DNA from: Ypsolopha sequella
Lineage: Eukaryota; Arthropoda; Insecta; Lepidoptera; Ypsolophidae
Direction of reading: 5' to 3'
Assembly (NCBI GenBank): GCA_934047225.1
Contig: OW204012.1
Location: 9,796,001-9,860,000, forward strand
DNA: 64,000 bases
Part shown: positions 24,037 through 34,745 of the stretch, piece by piece
Layout of the letters: each line of letters begins with the position of its first letter
How positions within the stretch are numbered: the first letter of the stretch is position 1
Made by a program: the position numbers and the translations under genes
The notes under the pieces: model-generated
Databases searched by the model: none
The model's input: the letters and a program-made list of their open reading frames with translations, nothing else
Told to the model about the DNA's origin: nothing

Positions 24037-24675
24037 ATTCTAATTTACCATATTGTTGATATTCTAATTTACCATATTTTGATATTCTAATTTACCATAT
24101 TTTGATATTCTAATTTGCCATAATATTGTTGATATTTTAATTTACCATATTGTTGATATTCTAATTTGCCATAATATTGTTGATATTCTAATTTACCATA
24201 TTGTTGATATTCTAATTTACCATATTTTGATATTCTAGTTTGCCATAATATTGTTGATATTTTAATTTACCATATTGTTGATATTCTAATTTGCCATAAT
24301 ATTGTTGATATTCTAATTTACCATATTGTTGATATTCTAATTTACCATATTTTAATATTCTAATTTGCCATAATATTGTTGATATTCTAATTTACCATAT
24401 TGTTGATATTCTAATTTACCATATTTTGATATTCTAATTTACCATATTGTTGATATTCTAATTTACCATATTTTGATATTCTAATTTGCCATAATATTGT
24501 TGATATTCTAATTTACCATATTATTGATATTCTAATTTACTATATTTTGATATTCTAATTTGCCATAATATTGTTGATATTCTAATTTACCATATTGTTG
24601 ATATTCTAATTTACCATATTGTTGATATTCTAATTTGCCATAATATTGTTGATTTTCTAATTTACCATATTGTTG
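24037..24675. repeat. AT-rich minisatellite, about 22-28 bp units
   Basis: Tandem copies of TTGATATTCTAATTTACCATA with variable spacers (TT, TTG or ATATTG) and a second unit type with TTTGCCATAATA. About 27 units. Larger blocks of several units recur in the array, showing higher-order duplication. Confidence 0.9.
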
Positions 24676-24785
24676 ATTATGTTTATTTTGCGAAACCCAT
24701 CGCTATGAATACTCTAAATAGTGCATTACAAACTAAAAAAGATCAATCAGAAACAAACACAAAGACAAGAATTTAAAAAAATTCC

Positions 24786-24862
24786 CCGGGCCAGGATTCG
24801 AACCTGCGACCTCTTGTTATCAAGACATGCGTGCTACCAATTGCGCCACCGAGGTTCCTACC
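24786..24862 (-). repeat. tRNA-like SINE head (pol III A and B boxes)
   Basis: On the minus strand GGTGGCGCAATTGGTAGC is a good A box and GGTTCGAATCC a perfect B box. The T arm (CAGG TTCGAAT CCTG) pairs, but the acceptor stem does not, so it is a tRNA-derived repeat and not a working tRNA gene. Confidence 0.6.
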
Positions 24863-25064
24863 CAGACCGGTGAATTCTTCCATGATACTTTTCCACTGTT
24901 ATTTTTGCTTCTGCCTGATATACTAGCCTGTACTGCACATATAGAACGCTCACAAGGGCGTTATGTGATTTCACGCCTTGTTCTTAAGAAACAGATATAT
25001 CAGGCAGAAGCAAAAATAACAGTGGACAAGTATGATGGAAGAATTCACCGGTCTGGGTAGGAAC
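24855..25064. repeat. Inverted repeat joined to the tRNA-like head
   Basis: Arms of about 70 bp (ACCCAGACCGGTGAATTCTT ... TTTTTGCTTCTGCCTGATAT) face each other across a spacer of about 60 bp. The left arm overlaps the start of the tRNA-like unit; the right arm lacks it. Confidence 0.8.
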
Positions 25065-25086
25065 ATACGTCTATGCATAATATAAT

Positions 25087-25476
25087 AGGTCTTTACATAT
25101 GAAATTGTCTAATTTTTCTTACAGATTCACGAGTTCATAATTTTTGTAATTCAAGAGCTATTTCAATTGAAAACAAGGTTTTTCATGTACATACATATTA
25201 AATTTTGTTTTATTTTCAGTTTCATTATAAAAAATAAATCTTTACAAACAGTTCGTCCTAAATGTCATGATAAGATTCGTAATAAATTTTTACAGCTGAC
25301 ACTTTTCAAAAATTAAACTAATGTTGCTGTTAGCTTAATGTTGTCTCATTCATACACATAAGAAATTATACAGTTTGGATTTGTCATTCCTAAAAAAAAT
25401 GCAAAAATGTTAGTAAGCCGAAATTGAGTTTCCTTCAAATTCTCTATAGAAAACGGCAATTTCATATGTAAAGACC
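25087..25476. mobile_element. Family H element, complete copy
   Basis: 390 bp with inverted ends AGGTCTTTACATATGAAATTG. Non-coding. It gives the reference sequence for the fragment at 127-612 and the long copy at 59314-60583. Confidence 0.8.
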
Positions 25477-25913
25477 TAATAATAAACTACATTGCCCTCA
25501 TAGCTAAGAAATGTATTTTGTCCTTTATAGTTAATTTTTTTTTCCGGAGAATCGTCTCTCAATTACTCTACCGGGGCTGCACTATGCTATGATTCGGTCC
25601 CACTCTAACGCGTTTGTTTTTTAACTCTCTATCCTGCTCTAATCAGATGCCACGCACGCAAAACTTCAGTTATTTTGAAATCGTGGCTCCATTAGGACAT
25701 ACAGAAATAAAGTAGTAAGGCTTTTTTGTAGATAATAATGAGATCTTTTATTGTGTGAAAGATTCATTTCAAACGCATATTCCGTGTCCGAGCGAATTAA
25801 ATGTACAGAATGAAATTAGGTACCTACCAGACATATATTTATTTGAGTAAAGATATAAAATTTCGATAATCTATAAAGGCTTAATTCGTCAGAAAAACAT
25901 GATTAAGTACATA

Positions 25914-26174
25914 CAAGGTGACTTTTTGATCATCGTCCAAATTCATACTGGAGGCTTGATAAGTGATCAGTATCTTGGATCAGTAACAATTTTTGTGAAA
26001 TTCGTATAATGAAGTTTCGGCTTCCCATATAAATTCAGTTCCAGTCCCGAGTGAATCACTATGGGGAGTCAAAATTTCATTTTACGATTTCACCAAAATT
26101 GTTACTGATACATGATACTGATCACTTACCAAGCCACCAGTATGAATTTGGACGATGATCAAAAAGTCACCTTG
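25914..26174. mobile_element. Family J palindromic element, copy 2
   Basis: 261 bp, same ends and TA flanks as 6300-6561, middle in the opposite orientation. The next element starts four bases after its end. Confidence 0.85.
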
Positions 26175-26178
26175 TATA

Positions 26179-27057
26179 CAGGCTGGAAAAAATTTAAGGG
26201 CCCTGGAGGGGAGCTACCTTAAATCCTTTAGTTAGCTTATTTTACTGAAAGGAAACATTCCTTTATTTTTTAAAAGAAACAAAACTGCATTCAAAGATAT
26301 GCTAAAATTTGCTTGCCTCACCCGGGAATCGAACCAACTAAAAATTAAAAAAGTAAACCCTCGCTACTTTATTATACGAATCGGTAGGATTATTGTTCAG
26401 ATAAAATTTGTCTAATAAACATTTGGTCTTACACTCATCTGTTGTATGTACGAAACATCCACGAAATTTAATAGTTATTACAAGTTCTTTATTAACAATA
26501 TCTAGTACTGTTCACTTGTAACAAGTAAATGACACGTTATAATTTTCTTATCTCTCTAACATCCAAAGACATCGTATGAAGTACAAGCTTGCTAATTTGA
26601 AATTCGAACGATAACTTTCAAATTTTTTAAAATCGATAAAAGAATTCGTTCCAATTTCAAATTTTGTTTTGTTTTGCTTTAACTTATCAGGATTCTTTTC
26701 TCTTCTTAATATTTGTGTTCGTTAAAAAAATGTTTCATGTTTATGTTTTCTTCGTATTGATGATAACATAAAATTAATATTAGTTTTCACTTTTTTTTAT
26801 TTCAAAGACCAAATGTTTATTAGACAAATTTTATTCTGAGCAATAATCCTACCGATTTGTATAATAAAATAGCGAGGGTGTATTTTTTTTATTTTTAGTT
26901 GGTTCGATTCCCGAGTAAGACAAGCAAATTTTAGAAGATCCTTGAATGCAGTTTTGTTTCTTTTAAAAAGTAAAGGAATGTTTCCTTTCAGTAAAATGAG
27001 CTAACTAAAGGATTTAAGGTAGTTCCCATCCAGGGCCCTTAAATTTTTTCCACCCTG
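26179..27057. mobile_element. Foldback element with tRNA-like B boxes, TA ends
   Basis: 879 bp. Ends CAGGCTGGAAAAAATTTAAG / inverse, flanked by TA. Arms of about 250 bp match closely. Each arm contains a GGTTCGATTCCCG block (inverted in the left arm near 26325, direct near 26904), matching the pol III B box. Non-coding; CAGG plus TA suggests Tc1/mariner-type movement. Confidence 0.8.
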
Positions 27058-27404
27058 TATATTTCCCAGAATTTTCTAGTAGCTAGTTTGGCCTACAAAT
27101 CGAGCTAAATATACGCAATTTTACCAAATCCACGCTTATTCAAGCCTTGTATTTATCGGCCTTGTGATATACCTCCTGTTGTACTAAATGGATCGGCTCT
27201 TCCAGTTGTAGACCGCTTCAAGTATCTTGGTCATGTCGTGACGGAGGACCTCGGAGACGACTCCGATATTGAAAGAGAACGCAGGGCGTTGGCGTTGAGG
27301 AGCAACATGCTGGCCCACAGGTACGCTCGATGCACGAAATATGGTAAAATAACACTATTTAAAGCTTACTGCCAATCGTTCTACTCGAGCGGCCTGTGGG
27401 TTAG

Positions 27405-27870
27405 GGCGATTACCGTCGCCAAATTAGCAGCTCGATGTTTGTCTGTATGAATATCGACGGAAACGACATTGAAATAACGTTCAAATCAGTGCACAATGCG
27501 TGGTGGCTGTTACGACGCTCGCTGCGTCCTTGAAAGGGCAAAATAGGAGAAAATAATACTTTTCACATGGGCGTCACTGTTCGATTGAATAATTCTATGT
27601 TATATTTATAGCTATTAAGTTTATCTATTTATCAAAGCATAAATGAATTAAATCACCTAAGCCGCTTAGGAGCAGTAGGAAATCCAAGCCAAAAAACACC
27701 ATTCAGTTGAAACAATTTTTCATATAGAAGTTTTGGTGGTACGAAAAAGAAAAATGTTGCATATGTTGTCCTAAAGTTGATAATCCATAATACATTTTTT
27801 CAATATTTTTGGTTTGGCCATAGAAGAGGAGTAGGCTTTAGAAAGTACCCATTTGGCGGTATTAAGGGCC
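27405..27870 (+). mobile_element. Family B TTAA element, copy 3, inside the LINE
   Basis: 466 bp between TTAG (27401-27404, one change) and TTAA (27871-27874). The LINE frame is restored when it is taken out, direct proof of TTAA duplication for this family. Confidence 0.85.
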
Positions 27871-27926
27871 TTAAGTACACGTAACGAGCCTACAAAGTCC
27901 TGCGTGTGCAATATAACAACGCCTTT

Positions 27927-28621
27927 TAGTCGAGGGGCTATACAGAAGGTGACTGTTGCACGGAGATGTGTACAGCCAATTTTTGCTTTGGGTGTTTCCC
28001 TAACACCTATCACTTTTTTCAAGGGTACGCGTTTCTTCTATGGGAAATTTTTTAAAAATGGCCGCCATTTCCGGCCCAGATTTTTTCAGAAAAATACATT
28101 TATATCTTAAACTACCCGTTCTAGCAAACAAGTCATAGGACAAAAAATACCCAGCACAATTTTTAACATTGAGCAGATGTATTTCAGGCACTATACATTA
28201 TTTTTACATTTGTCTGATGCACCATATTTACAAAATTTAGAACAAGAGATACAGTTTAATCTACATGCACACTTCTTTACAAATCCGCAAGTCTTGCATG
28301 TGCATGGGTGTGGAAAGTCATCTGGTAGACTGTGTTCAATAATCTTTGGCAGCCACCCTGATTCACATTCTTCATATCCATAAAAAGAAGGGTCTATGTA
28401 GTGAATTTTATTCTTCTAACAGGTTGTACCATCGAACTGCTTGTAAATATGCTCTTTTAATATGGAGAGATACGCTTGAAGATGCGCTTGGTGAAGTGTA
28501 ACTTTTTCATTTTGTACCCAAGCTAAAAATGATCCATTTATGTCAGGGAATCATCCTGTAAAAAAATTTGCTGTACACATCTTCATGCAACAGTCACCTT
28601 CTCTATAGCCTCTAGCCTCTA
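27927..28621. mobile_element. Foldback element inside the LINE
   Basis: Arms GGCTATACAGAAGGTGACTG and inverse (CAGTCACCTTCTCTATAGCC). It separates two adjoining parts of the LINE frame (AAC GCC TTT / GGA TAC TGT region). The duplication at the edges is short (TA or TAG). Non-coding. Confidence 0.75.
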
Positions 28622-28837
28622 GGATACTGTTGCGACTGCCGCGATTCTGCAGTGCATCTAGCATGTTCGCGGAGGCGCGTACAGATGATTTCTACGCCAT
28701 AATGCGCAAGAAAACTGCCTCTATGCTACTCAGACTACGGGGCAGTGGCAACGGCATCCTGAAGATGATTGCGGACCAAATGGATTGTTCCATCCAGACA
28801 TTCTGGATGGGACAATCCATTGGGTTATTTAAATAAT

Positions 28838-29028
28838 GAAGGGTACAGGGGAAAAAAGATTAATGTCACAAATTCATAAGAACTTATAAAACAACTGAAT
28901 TCAAAATCTGTCTTATTTGGTGTCTTACTGTTTAGTAATTAAAAGTCAAAAGTCATCTCCGTATAAAAACATGAAACTCTGTATCTTAGAGTCTTAGTGA
29001 ATATCATCTTTTTTCTCCTGTACCCTTC
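28838..29028. mobile_element. Small foldback element in LINE 3' UTR
   Basis: Ends GAAGGGTACAGGGGAAAAAAG and its inverse CTTTTTTCTCCTGTACCCTTC. It lies one base past the LINE stop codon. Confidence 0.75.
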
Positions 29029-29089
29029 ACATGTTCCCTTTGTTTACTAACCTAGTTTTAAGCCTAACACTAACCTACCTATGGATTTT

Positions 29090-29128
29090 TAATCTGAAAA
29101 TAAACAGTCATTTATTTATTTATTTATT
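29090..29128 (+). repeat. LINE 3' tail (TTTA)n
   Basis: AATAAACAG then TCATTTATTTATTTATTTATT: the tetranucleotide tail that ends the LINE starting at 27168. Confidence 0.55.
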
Positions 29129-29205
29129 AAGTATATAAATATTTAATACTGACTTTTTTGTCTTTATGAATGATAAGTAAAACATAAAAAAAGTAAAATT
29201 AAATT

Positions 29206-29275
29206 TTAGTGAGATATATTTCGGGCCATTCGGGCCCGGCATCAGTCACAATGAAGTAAGAGAAAAATATAATAC
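29206..29275 (-). repeat. Penelope-like terminal repeat, inverted copy
   Basis: GAGATATATTTCGGGCC ... GGCATCAGTCACAATGAAG is the inverse of the end of the element at 31360-31440. Inverted and tandem partial terminal repeats are known for Penelope-like elements. Confidence 0.7.
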
Positions 29276-29348
29276 ATAAGTAAAAAAAAAAAAAAAAAAA
29301 AATGTAGATGTAAATAGTTTTTAAATTTATACTTGCAATTGTCGGCAC

Positions 29349-30375
29349 TTGGTGAAACTTGAAACACATCTTGAATTAAAAACACTTGTACTTACTACCA
29401 CAAAGTCTCTCAAAAACATCCTTTGTAATAACAAAGACCCTACAAAAACAATAAACAAGAGTGGCATTTATGAGTTGTTATGTCACGACTGTCACAAAAA
29501 ATATATAGGACAGACAGGCAGGTCATTTGATACAGTGCGCGCCAATCTTTTAGTCGCCTCTGAAAATAGCCGCAAGAGGCGACGCAATAGCCGTTTTACG
29601 GTGTCAGGGGGACGTTACCGGAGCGAGGGCGTGGAGCACACCCGCCTGCGTGCCGCACCACACCCCCCGCTCGCCATTTAGCAGGTGAGTGCTACGTCGG
29701 TATACTACACACGCGCGCGTTGCATGAAAAGTACCTTCGAGGAAAAAATTATATGATTCGTTAAGTTTATCATTGAATCTGTTTGTTATAGTTTATTGTT
29801 TTCGTTGCCTTTATTTGTTGTTTTGTTGATTTAGTTTGTTAAAGTTTTGTTGATTTAGTTTGTTGAAGTTTATTGTTGTTGTAATGCCTCGCAGACGTTA
29901 TAGCGTTTTAAAGCGACAATGTAGGAAAATGGTGTTTATATTAATGCGTTTTATTTATATAGTTAAGATTGCACTCAAATAATAAATAAATAATTTAATA
30001 GGTAGGTACAACAAGTACACCTTCCCACTTATAATAAACATTTAATAATCAACCGTTGATGTTATTGTTTCCTTGACTGTACCTGCGCAAGCTTGCACTC
30101 GTAACTCATTCAGAGGCGACTAAAAGATTGGCGCGCACTGTACCCGAATCAAAGAACATGTAAGTAGCTGGTGCCGTAAAAAAACATCAAATTCTAATTT
30201 TGCCGATCACCTCATAAGTGAAAATCATACCTTTGATATAACACAAAACTTTAAAGCTTCAAAGGTAGAAAAATGACCGCCTTAGAAGCATTGGAGATCA
30301 AAAAGCTTTTACACAAAAACCAGGAAAACATTTTAAATCAGCAGTTAGAAGTCAATAGATCGCCGCTACTTCATT
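29349..30375 (+). pseudogene. Penelope-like GIY-YIG endonuclease end, interrupted
   Basis: Frame 29349-29532 includes INKSGIYELLCHDCHKKYIG, the GIY...YIG endonuclease motif with the Cys-x2-Cys (here CHDC) typical of Penelope-like elements, then QTGRSFDT. The domain resumes after the insertion at 30143: RIKEHVSSWCRK and FADHLISENHTF, fitting the Arg-Ile-x-Glu-His part of the family. It then hits stops. Upstream reverse transcriptase is absent. Such elements copy RNA and insert it with the GIY-YIG nuclease; this one is dead. Confidence 0.8.
29533..30140. mobile_element. 608-bp TA inverted-repeat element inside endonuclease frame
   Basis: Perfect 32-bp terminal inverted repeats starting CAGTGCGCGCCAATC, flanked by TA (29531-29532, 30141-30142). 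Removing it and one TA restores TTT-GAT-ACC-CGA in frame. The inside has a GC-rich part and AT-rich part, with no transposase. CAGT plus TA suggests Tc1/mariner/pogo mobilisation. Confidence 0.9.
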
Positions 30376-30580
30376 ATTTTAATTAATTAATCCATTTAAC
30401 AATCTAAATTATTATATTTTTATCTCATTTAATTTGACATTTATGCTTATTACGACTCATTTGACATTTAAACCGACATTAAATAAACATTATGTATTAT
30501 TGTAGTTAAAATGTAAATTCCCTATTTTTCCGGTAATTTTACCGCATGACATCACTGATACATTTTCGACCTACTTAATT

Positions 30581-31440
30581 ATATTTTCTGTCAATATTAT
30601 CATTGTTTACGTTGCTCAGAGCTAGTGCCTGGAGTCATGTAAAATATTTTATCTTCCCTTGAAAATGGAGTAAAATCCGAAACCGGTTGGGAGTTAACAT
30701 AAATAAAGTGAAACTATAAGTAGAAGTGTTTTTAATTCAAGATATAAAATTTTTTTTATTTTTTTTTACCTATTTGCAACGACATAATGTCGTTGCCTAT
30801 TTATTATATTTTTCTCTTACTTCATTGTGCCGGATGCCGGGCCCGAATTCTATTTTCTGTCAACATTATCATTGTTTACGTTGCTCAGAGCTAGTGCCTG
30901 GAGTCATGTAAAATATTTTATCTTCCCTTGAAAATAAATGGAGTAAAATCCGAAACCGGTTGGGAGTTAACATAAATAAAGTGAAACTATAAGTACAAGT
31001 GTTTTTAATTCAAGATATAAAAAGTTTAAATTTTTTAATTTTTTTACCTATTTACAACGACATAATGTCGTTGCCTATTTATTATATTTTTCTCTTACTT
31101 CATTGTGCCGGATGCGGGGCCCGAATTCTATTTTCTGTCAACATTATCATTGTTTACGTTGCTCAGAGCTAGTGCCTGGAGTCATGTAAAATATTTTATC
31201 TTCCCTTGAAAATAAATGGAGTAAAATCCGAAACCGGTTGGGAGTTAATATAAATAAAGTGAAACTATAAGTACAAGTGTTTTTAATTCAAGATATAAAA
31301 AGTTTTTATTTTTTAATTTTTTTACCTATTTGCAACGTTATAATGTCATAATGTCGTTGCCTATTTATTATATTTTTCTCTTACTTCATTGTGACTGATG
31401 CCGGGCCCGAATGGCTTGAAATATACGAGTATCTCACAAA
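30581..31440 (+). repeat. Three tandem Penelope-like terminal repeats
   Basis: Three units of about 270-280 bp start at about 30581, 30850 and 31126 (TTTTCTGTCA, TGTTTACGTTGCTCAGAGC, CCGAAACCGGTTGGGAG, ATAATGTCGTTGCC). The first two are cut in the hairpin motif (GGCCCGAATTC); only the third continues through it. Each unit also has AAATAAAGTG. Confidence 0.85.
31389..31439 (+). ncRNA. Hammerhead-ribozyme-like fold in the last terminal repeat
   Basis: Order of elements fits a type I hammerhead: stem I TTGTGA (31389-31394) pairing with TCACAA (31434-31439); CTGATG; stem II GGGCC/GGCTT with loop CGAAT; GAAA; stem III ATAT/GTAT; cleavage site TC at 31432-31433. Hammerheads are known in Penelope-like terminal repeats. 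The base after CTGATG is C where A is normal and one extra C is present, so activity is uncertain. Confidence 0.45.
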
Positions 31441-31911
31441 AATTTTATTTTACTTTGTCTCTTTTTATTAGTTAACAAGTGTGCACACTAATAAAGGTCC
31501 TCACGAATCAAGCTCGTCTTGATTCGACCGCCAGATAATGTTTTGACTTAAATAAGTTTTCAGTGTACCCACATACATGTAAAAATGATTTTTGTGATTT
31601 ATTTAATGTATCTTTCATTCTGAATAAAGTTATTTTTATCTCTCTCTCTTTATCTCTCTCTGTTTTGTGTTATTCTTATCATTTATTAAGTATAGTTATT
31701 TAAGTTTAACCCGGTGAAGCTGAATAATGATTCATAAAAATGATATTGTTGCAGTTGGTGTGCAGCTCAGTACCAGTCATGATGAAATATGTGGTAATGG
31801 TTAGAGCACTTGAATGGGAGGATTAAGATAATTTATACCATTTTTAGTATATTAATAAAGTATACCGATTGAAACTTGTCTTTGACACAGAATTTTATTT
31901 AACCATATTAA
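31441..31911. other. Unassigned DNA, possible LINE tail
   Basis: GAATAAAGTTATTTTTATCTC with a (TC)n stretch at 31640-31670 may end an old LINE. No coding. Confidence 0.35.
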
Positions 31912-32326
31912 GGCGATATGCGAAAAAAATACGGGTGTTTCTTTTCTGTGTATTTCATGAAATACACGGAAAATTTTAATAAATTTCTGGTTTATGCATT
32001 TTGACTATATAATCTAGGGTTTGAAAATTGGAAAACATGTTTGGATAAATTTTCCTCAATAGAAATAATTATTGAAATGAGGTCTTCAAACACACTTTTT
32101 CTCCTCGTTTGACGAATAGGAACCATATACAGAACTTAAACATATTTTATAAGGTGTGTTTCAACAATATCTGGAGATTTAATATTTGAAATTTTGCTAG
32201 CTATTTTAGTTTTTTAATGAAAATCTAAAACCAACTTTTTTCCCTTTTGTTCTGAATCCGCCCCTCTCGCACTGCGCGATTTTTCGCTTGGAGTGACAGT
32301 GACAAAAATAAAATTCGCATAGCCTC
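31912..32326 (+). mobile_element. Family A TTAA element, copy 3
   Basis: 415 bp between TTAA at 31908-31911 and 32327-32330; ends GGCGATATGCGAA / TTCGCATAGCCTC. The minus-strand frame has an in-frame stop. Confidence 0.85.
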
Positions 32327-32330
32327 TTAA

Positions 32331-33013
32331 TGTCCAGCCAGAAAATCAATCAACCCACCCAATGTCCAGCATCACGATTTCAAGGTATCCCGGCGAAATT
32401 GTTGCGCAGTTGACACTCGGGGGTCAAGGTCTTCTGGCGCAACAATTGCGCATGTGGGATGAATGTACTGGATAAGTTACCCCTTCCCTCTCAGATGTTT
32501 GATCTCAATAAAACTTTGCATACATCTTAAGGCTATCATTGAGGACAGGCCCCGCAAAAACATCAAAGTTCCCTAATTTATTCTTCGTGGTTTGAAGAAT
32601 CTAGCAATACTAATAAGTGAAAAAGAAAATTATTTCTGCCAAGAATATAATGCACACGCTTAGCGAAACAGAATCATCTGAAATTATTCCAGTAATGAGA
32701 AAATAAACAACAAAGATACTCTTAAAAAAAGTTGCCATGTGAAGGTTTACGATTACTTGAGCGAAATTCCATACATATTAATTATGTATTAAAACCCGTA
32801 TAAACTTTATTACACTCTGTAACGAACAGATTGTTCCTAATAAGTTTAGTTTTTTTTTTTATAATAAAATTTGTGAATAAAATTCCTCCTTGCGAAACCC
32901 CTACTTAGCGTGGTTGTGTGTTATGTCGAATTGGTCTTTATCTATTCAAGCGACGCGACGGTTGAGTCTCCGATCTCCACTACCCACGGTTTATCGCGGC
33001 CGCGGGCTCAATG
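32331..33013. other. Unassigned DNA
   Basis: No gene or bounded repeat recognised. Confidence 0.4.
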
Positions 33014-33017
33014 CTAA

Positions 33018-33450
33018 GGCGATTACCATCGCCAAATTAGCAGCTCGATATTTGTCAGAACGAATATCAACGGAAGCGACATTGAAATAACGTTCATATC
33101 AGCTGCGTCCTTGATAGGGCGAAATAGGAGAAAATTATACTTTTCACGTGGACGTGATTGTTCGATTGAATAATCCTATGTTATGTTTATAGCTATCAAA
33201 TTTATCTATTTATCAAAGCATAAATGAATTCAATTGGCCAAGCCACTTAGGAGCAGCCAAATTCAAGCCAAAAAAACACCATTCAGTTGAAACAATTTTT
33301 CATATAGAAGTTTTGGTGGTACGAAAAAGAAAAATGTTGCATATGTTGTCCTAGAGTTGATATTCCATAATACATTTTTTCAATATTTTTGGTTTGGCCA
33401 TAAAAGAGGAGTAGGCTTTAGAAAGTACCCATTTGGCGGTATTAAGGACC
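33018..33450 (+). mobile_element. Family B TTAA element, copy 4
   Basis: 433 bp; left flank CTAA (33014-33017), right flank TTAA (33451-33454). Shorter than other copies by a deletion around 33098 (after ATATCAGC). Confidence 0.8.
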
Positions 33451-33454
33451 TTAA

Positions 33455-34200
33455 GGCTTCTAACAAAGCCAACGACCTTGAACTAAGTAACTTTGTAACC
33501 TTTTTATACGGTAACTATAGCATTTTTCAACAGAAGAAAAATACATAGTAATCTGCATGATACAAATAGTGATGTGGTTTTTCCTGAATTTCATTATAAT
33601 ATACAGAAGTGAAGCAAGAAAATTCTAAGTTTCCTCTTTTTTCTCGATTTTTGTTCACTTGTAACAACATAACTGCTGCAGTTTTGATCGAAACTGTATG
33701 AAAATTTGAAAACTTCTAGACAAAATTATATAAAATGATTTGGTTTTCTCAGTTCTTGGAAATTAATTTTATTTTAGATAAAATAAATTAAAAACACACT
33801 ATTTTCGCACTTGTCAGCCGCAGCGACTGACGTAACAGCCATGTTGCATTGCGAGCTGATAAGGACTTTATTTTCATATGGTTTTGTTCGAAATTTCAAC
33901 CACCACGAATCAAGTTGCTAATTATTCCGACGGAGCCACCTTAAGTTATGTTTCCATTCCCTCCCACACCGCTTTCCGACCCATGGCGAGATATCCTTGT
34001 TTCAATATCCTATTCCTTTGTATTTTTTTTTTATTTTGGTCCTCGAGGGGTTTGTTAGTGATGATTCTCGAGTGCAGCCTGTCATTAGAATAGTCAACAC
34101 TCGTAACACCCTCTTTTCATCGACGATTGTAACGTCCCAACCAATCAACGGATCACAATGAAACTTGAACTGATTTGGATCAACACATGAACATGAATTA
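33455..34200. other. Unassigned DNA
   Basis: No recognisable element or gene. Several open frames of 60-75 codons have no supporting features. Confidence 0.4.
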
Positions 34201-34742
34201 TACAACGTGTAACAGAAAGGTGTAACCATATTTGAAGAGCTTATTCAGTCAATGGTATAGAACAACTTTTACTATGGAGCCAACCCTGAAATCTCAGAAC
34301 CCCCCCCCCCCCCCCCTTATCTCCAAAACTTATACACTGAAAAATATGAAAAAAAATGTCAATTGTAGATCATAACTGGCCAATTACAGGAAAACTATAG
34401 CGATAAAAATAAAATAAATAAAAAAGATATTTATAAAAATACAGTATCTGTATCAAATTGTAGGCATTAAAAAGCTGATTGTAAAAATATATAGTTTGGC
34501 TATATTTAATTGCATCTATTTCGAGAAATCCTTGAAAAACCAAATTGTATGTCCCCCCCTTATCTCCAAAACTGGTAAACCAAAAAATATGAAAAAAATC
34601 ATGGTAATATGTGTTTACGTAAAGATTACAGGAAAAATAAAGCGGTCGAGAAATTCACGAAAAAAAATGACACAATTAAATTTATCATCCACAATACGGA
34701 ACCCTAAGTACGCGAGTCTGACTCGAACTTAGCCGGTTTTTT
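34201..34742. repeat. Short TA-element fragment joined to family C repeat
   Basis: 34201-34288 matches the element at 1035-1135 (GTGTAACAGAAAGGTGTAACC). At 34300-34316 lies a run of 17 C, then family C sequence (TTATCTCCAAAAC) up to TCGAACTTAGCCGG. Confidence 0.6.
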
Positions 34743-34745
34743 TTT

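Larger units (their letters stand above)
27168..28836 (+). pseudogene. LINE reverse transcriptase C-terminal part, broken
   Basis: The piece at 27168-27400 reads NGSALPVVDRFKYLGHVVTE and RRALALRSNMLAHRYARC, typical of the region after the catalytic core of a non-LTR reverse transcriptase. It continues at 27875-27925 (RAYKVLRVQYNNAF) and 28625-28836 (LPRFCSASSMFAEARTDDF, then stop TAA). Two insertions separate the parts. Removing the first (27405-27870) with one TTAA puts LWV-KYT back in frame. One in-frame TAA in the second piece shows decay. Only the last quarter or so of the protein is present. Confidence 0.8.

Noticed and set aside
24786..24862. Functional tRNA gene
   Set aside because: A and B boxes are good but the acceptor stem does not pair and the anticodon arm is irregular.
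34300..34316. Run of 17 C as a regulatory or structural signal
   Set aside because: Most likely simple-sequence slippage at the join of two repeats.
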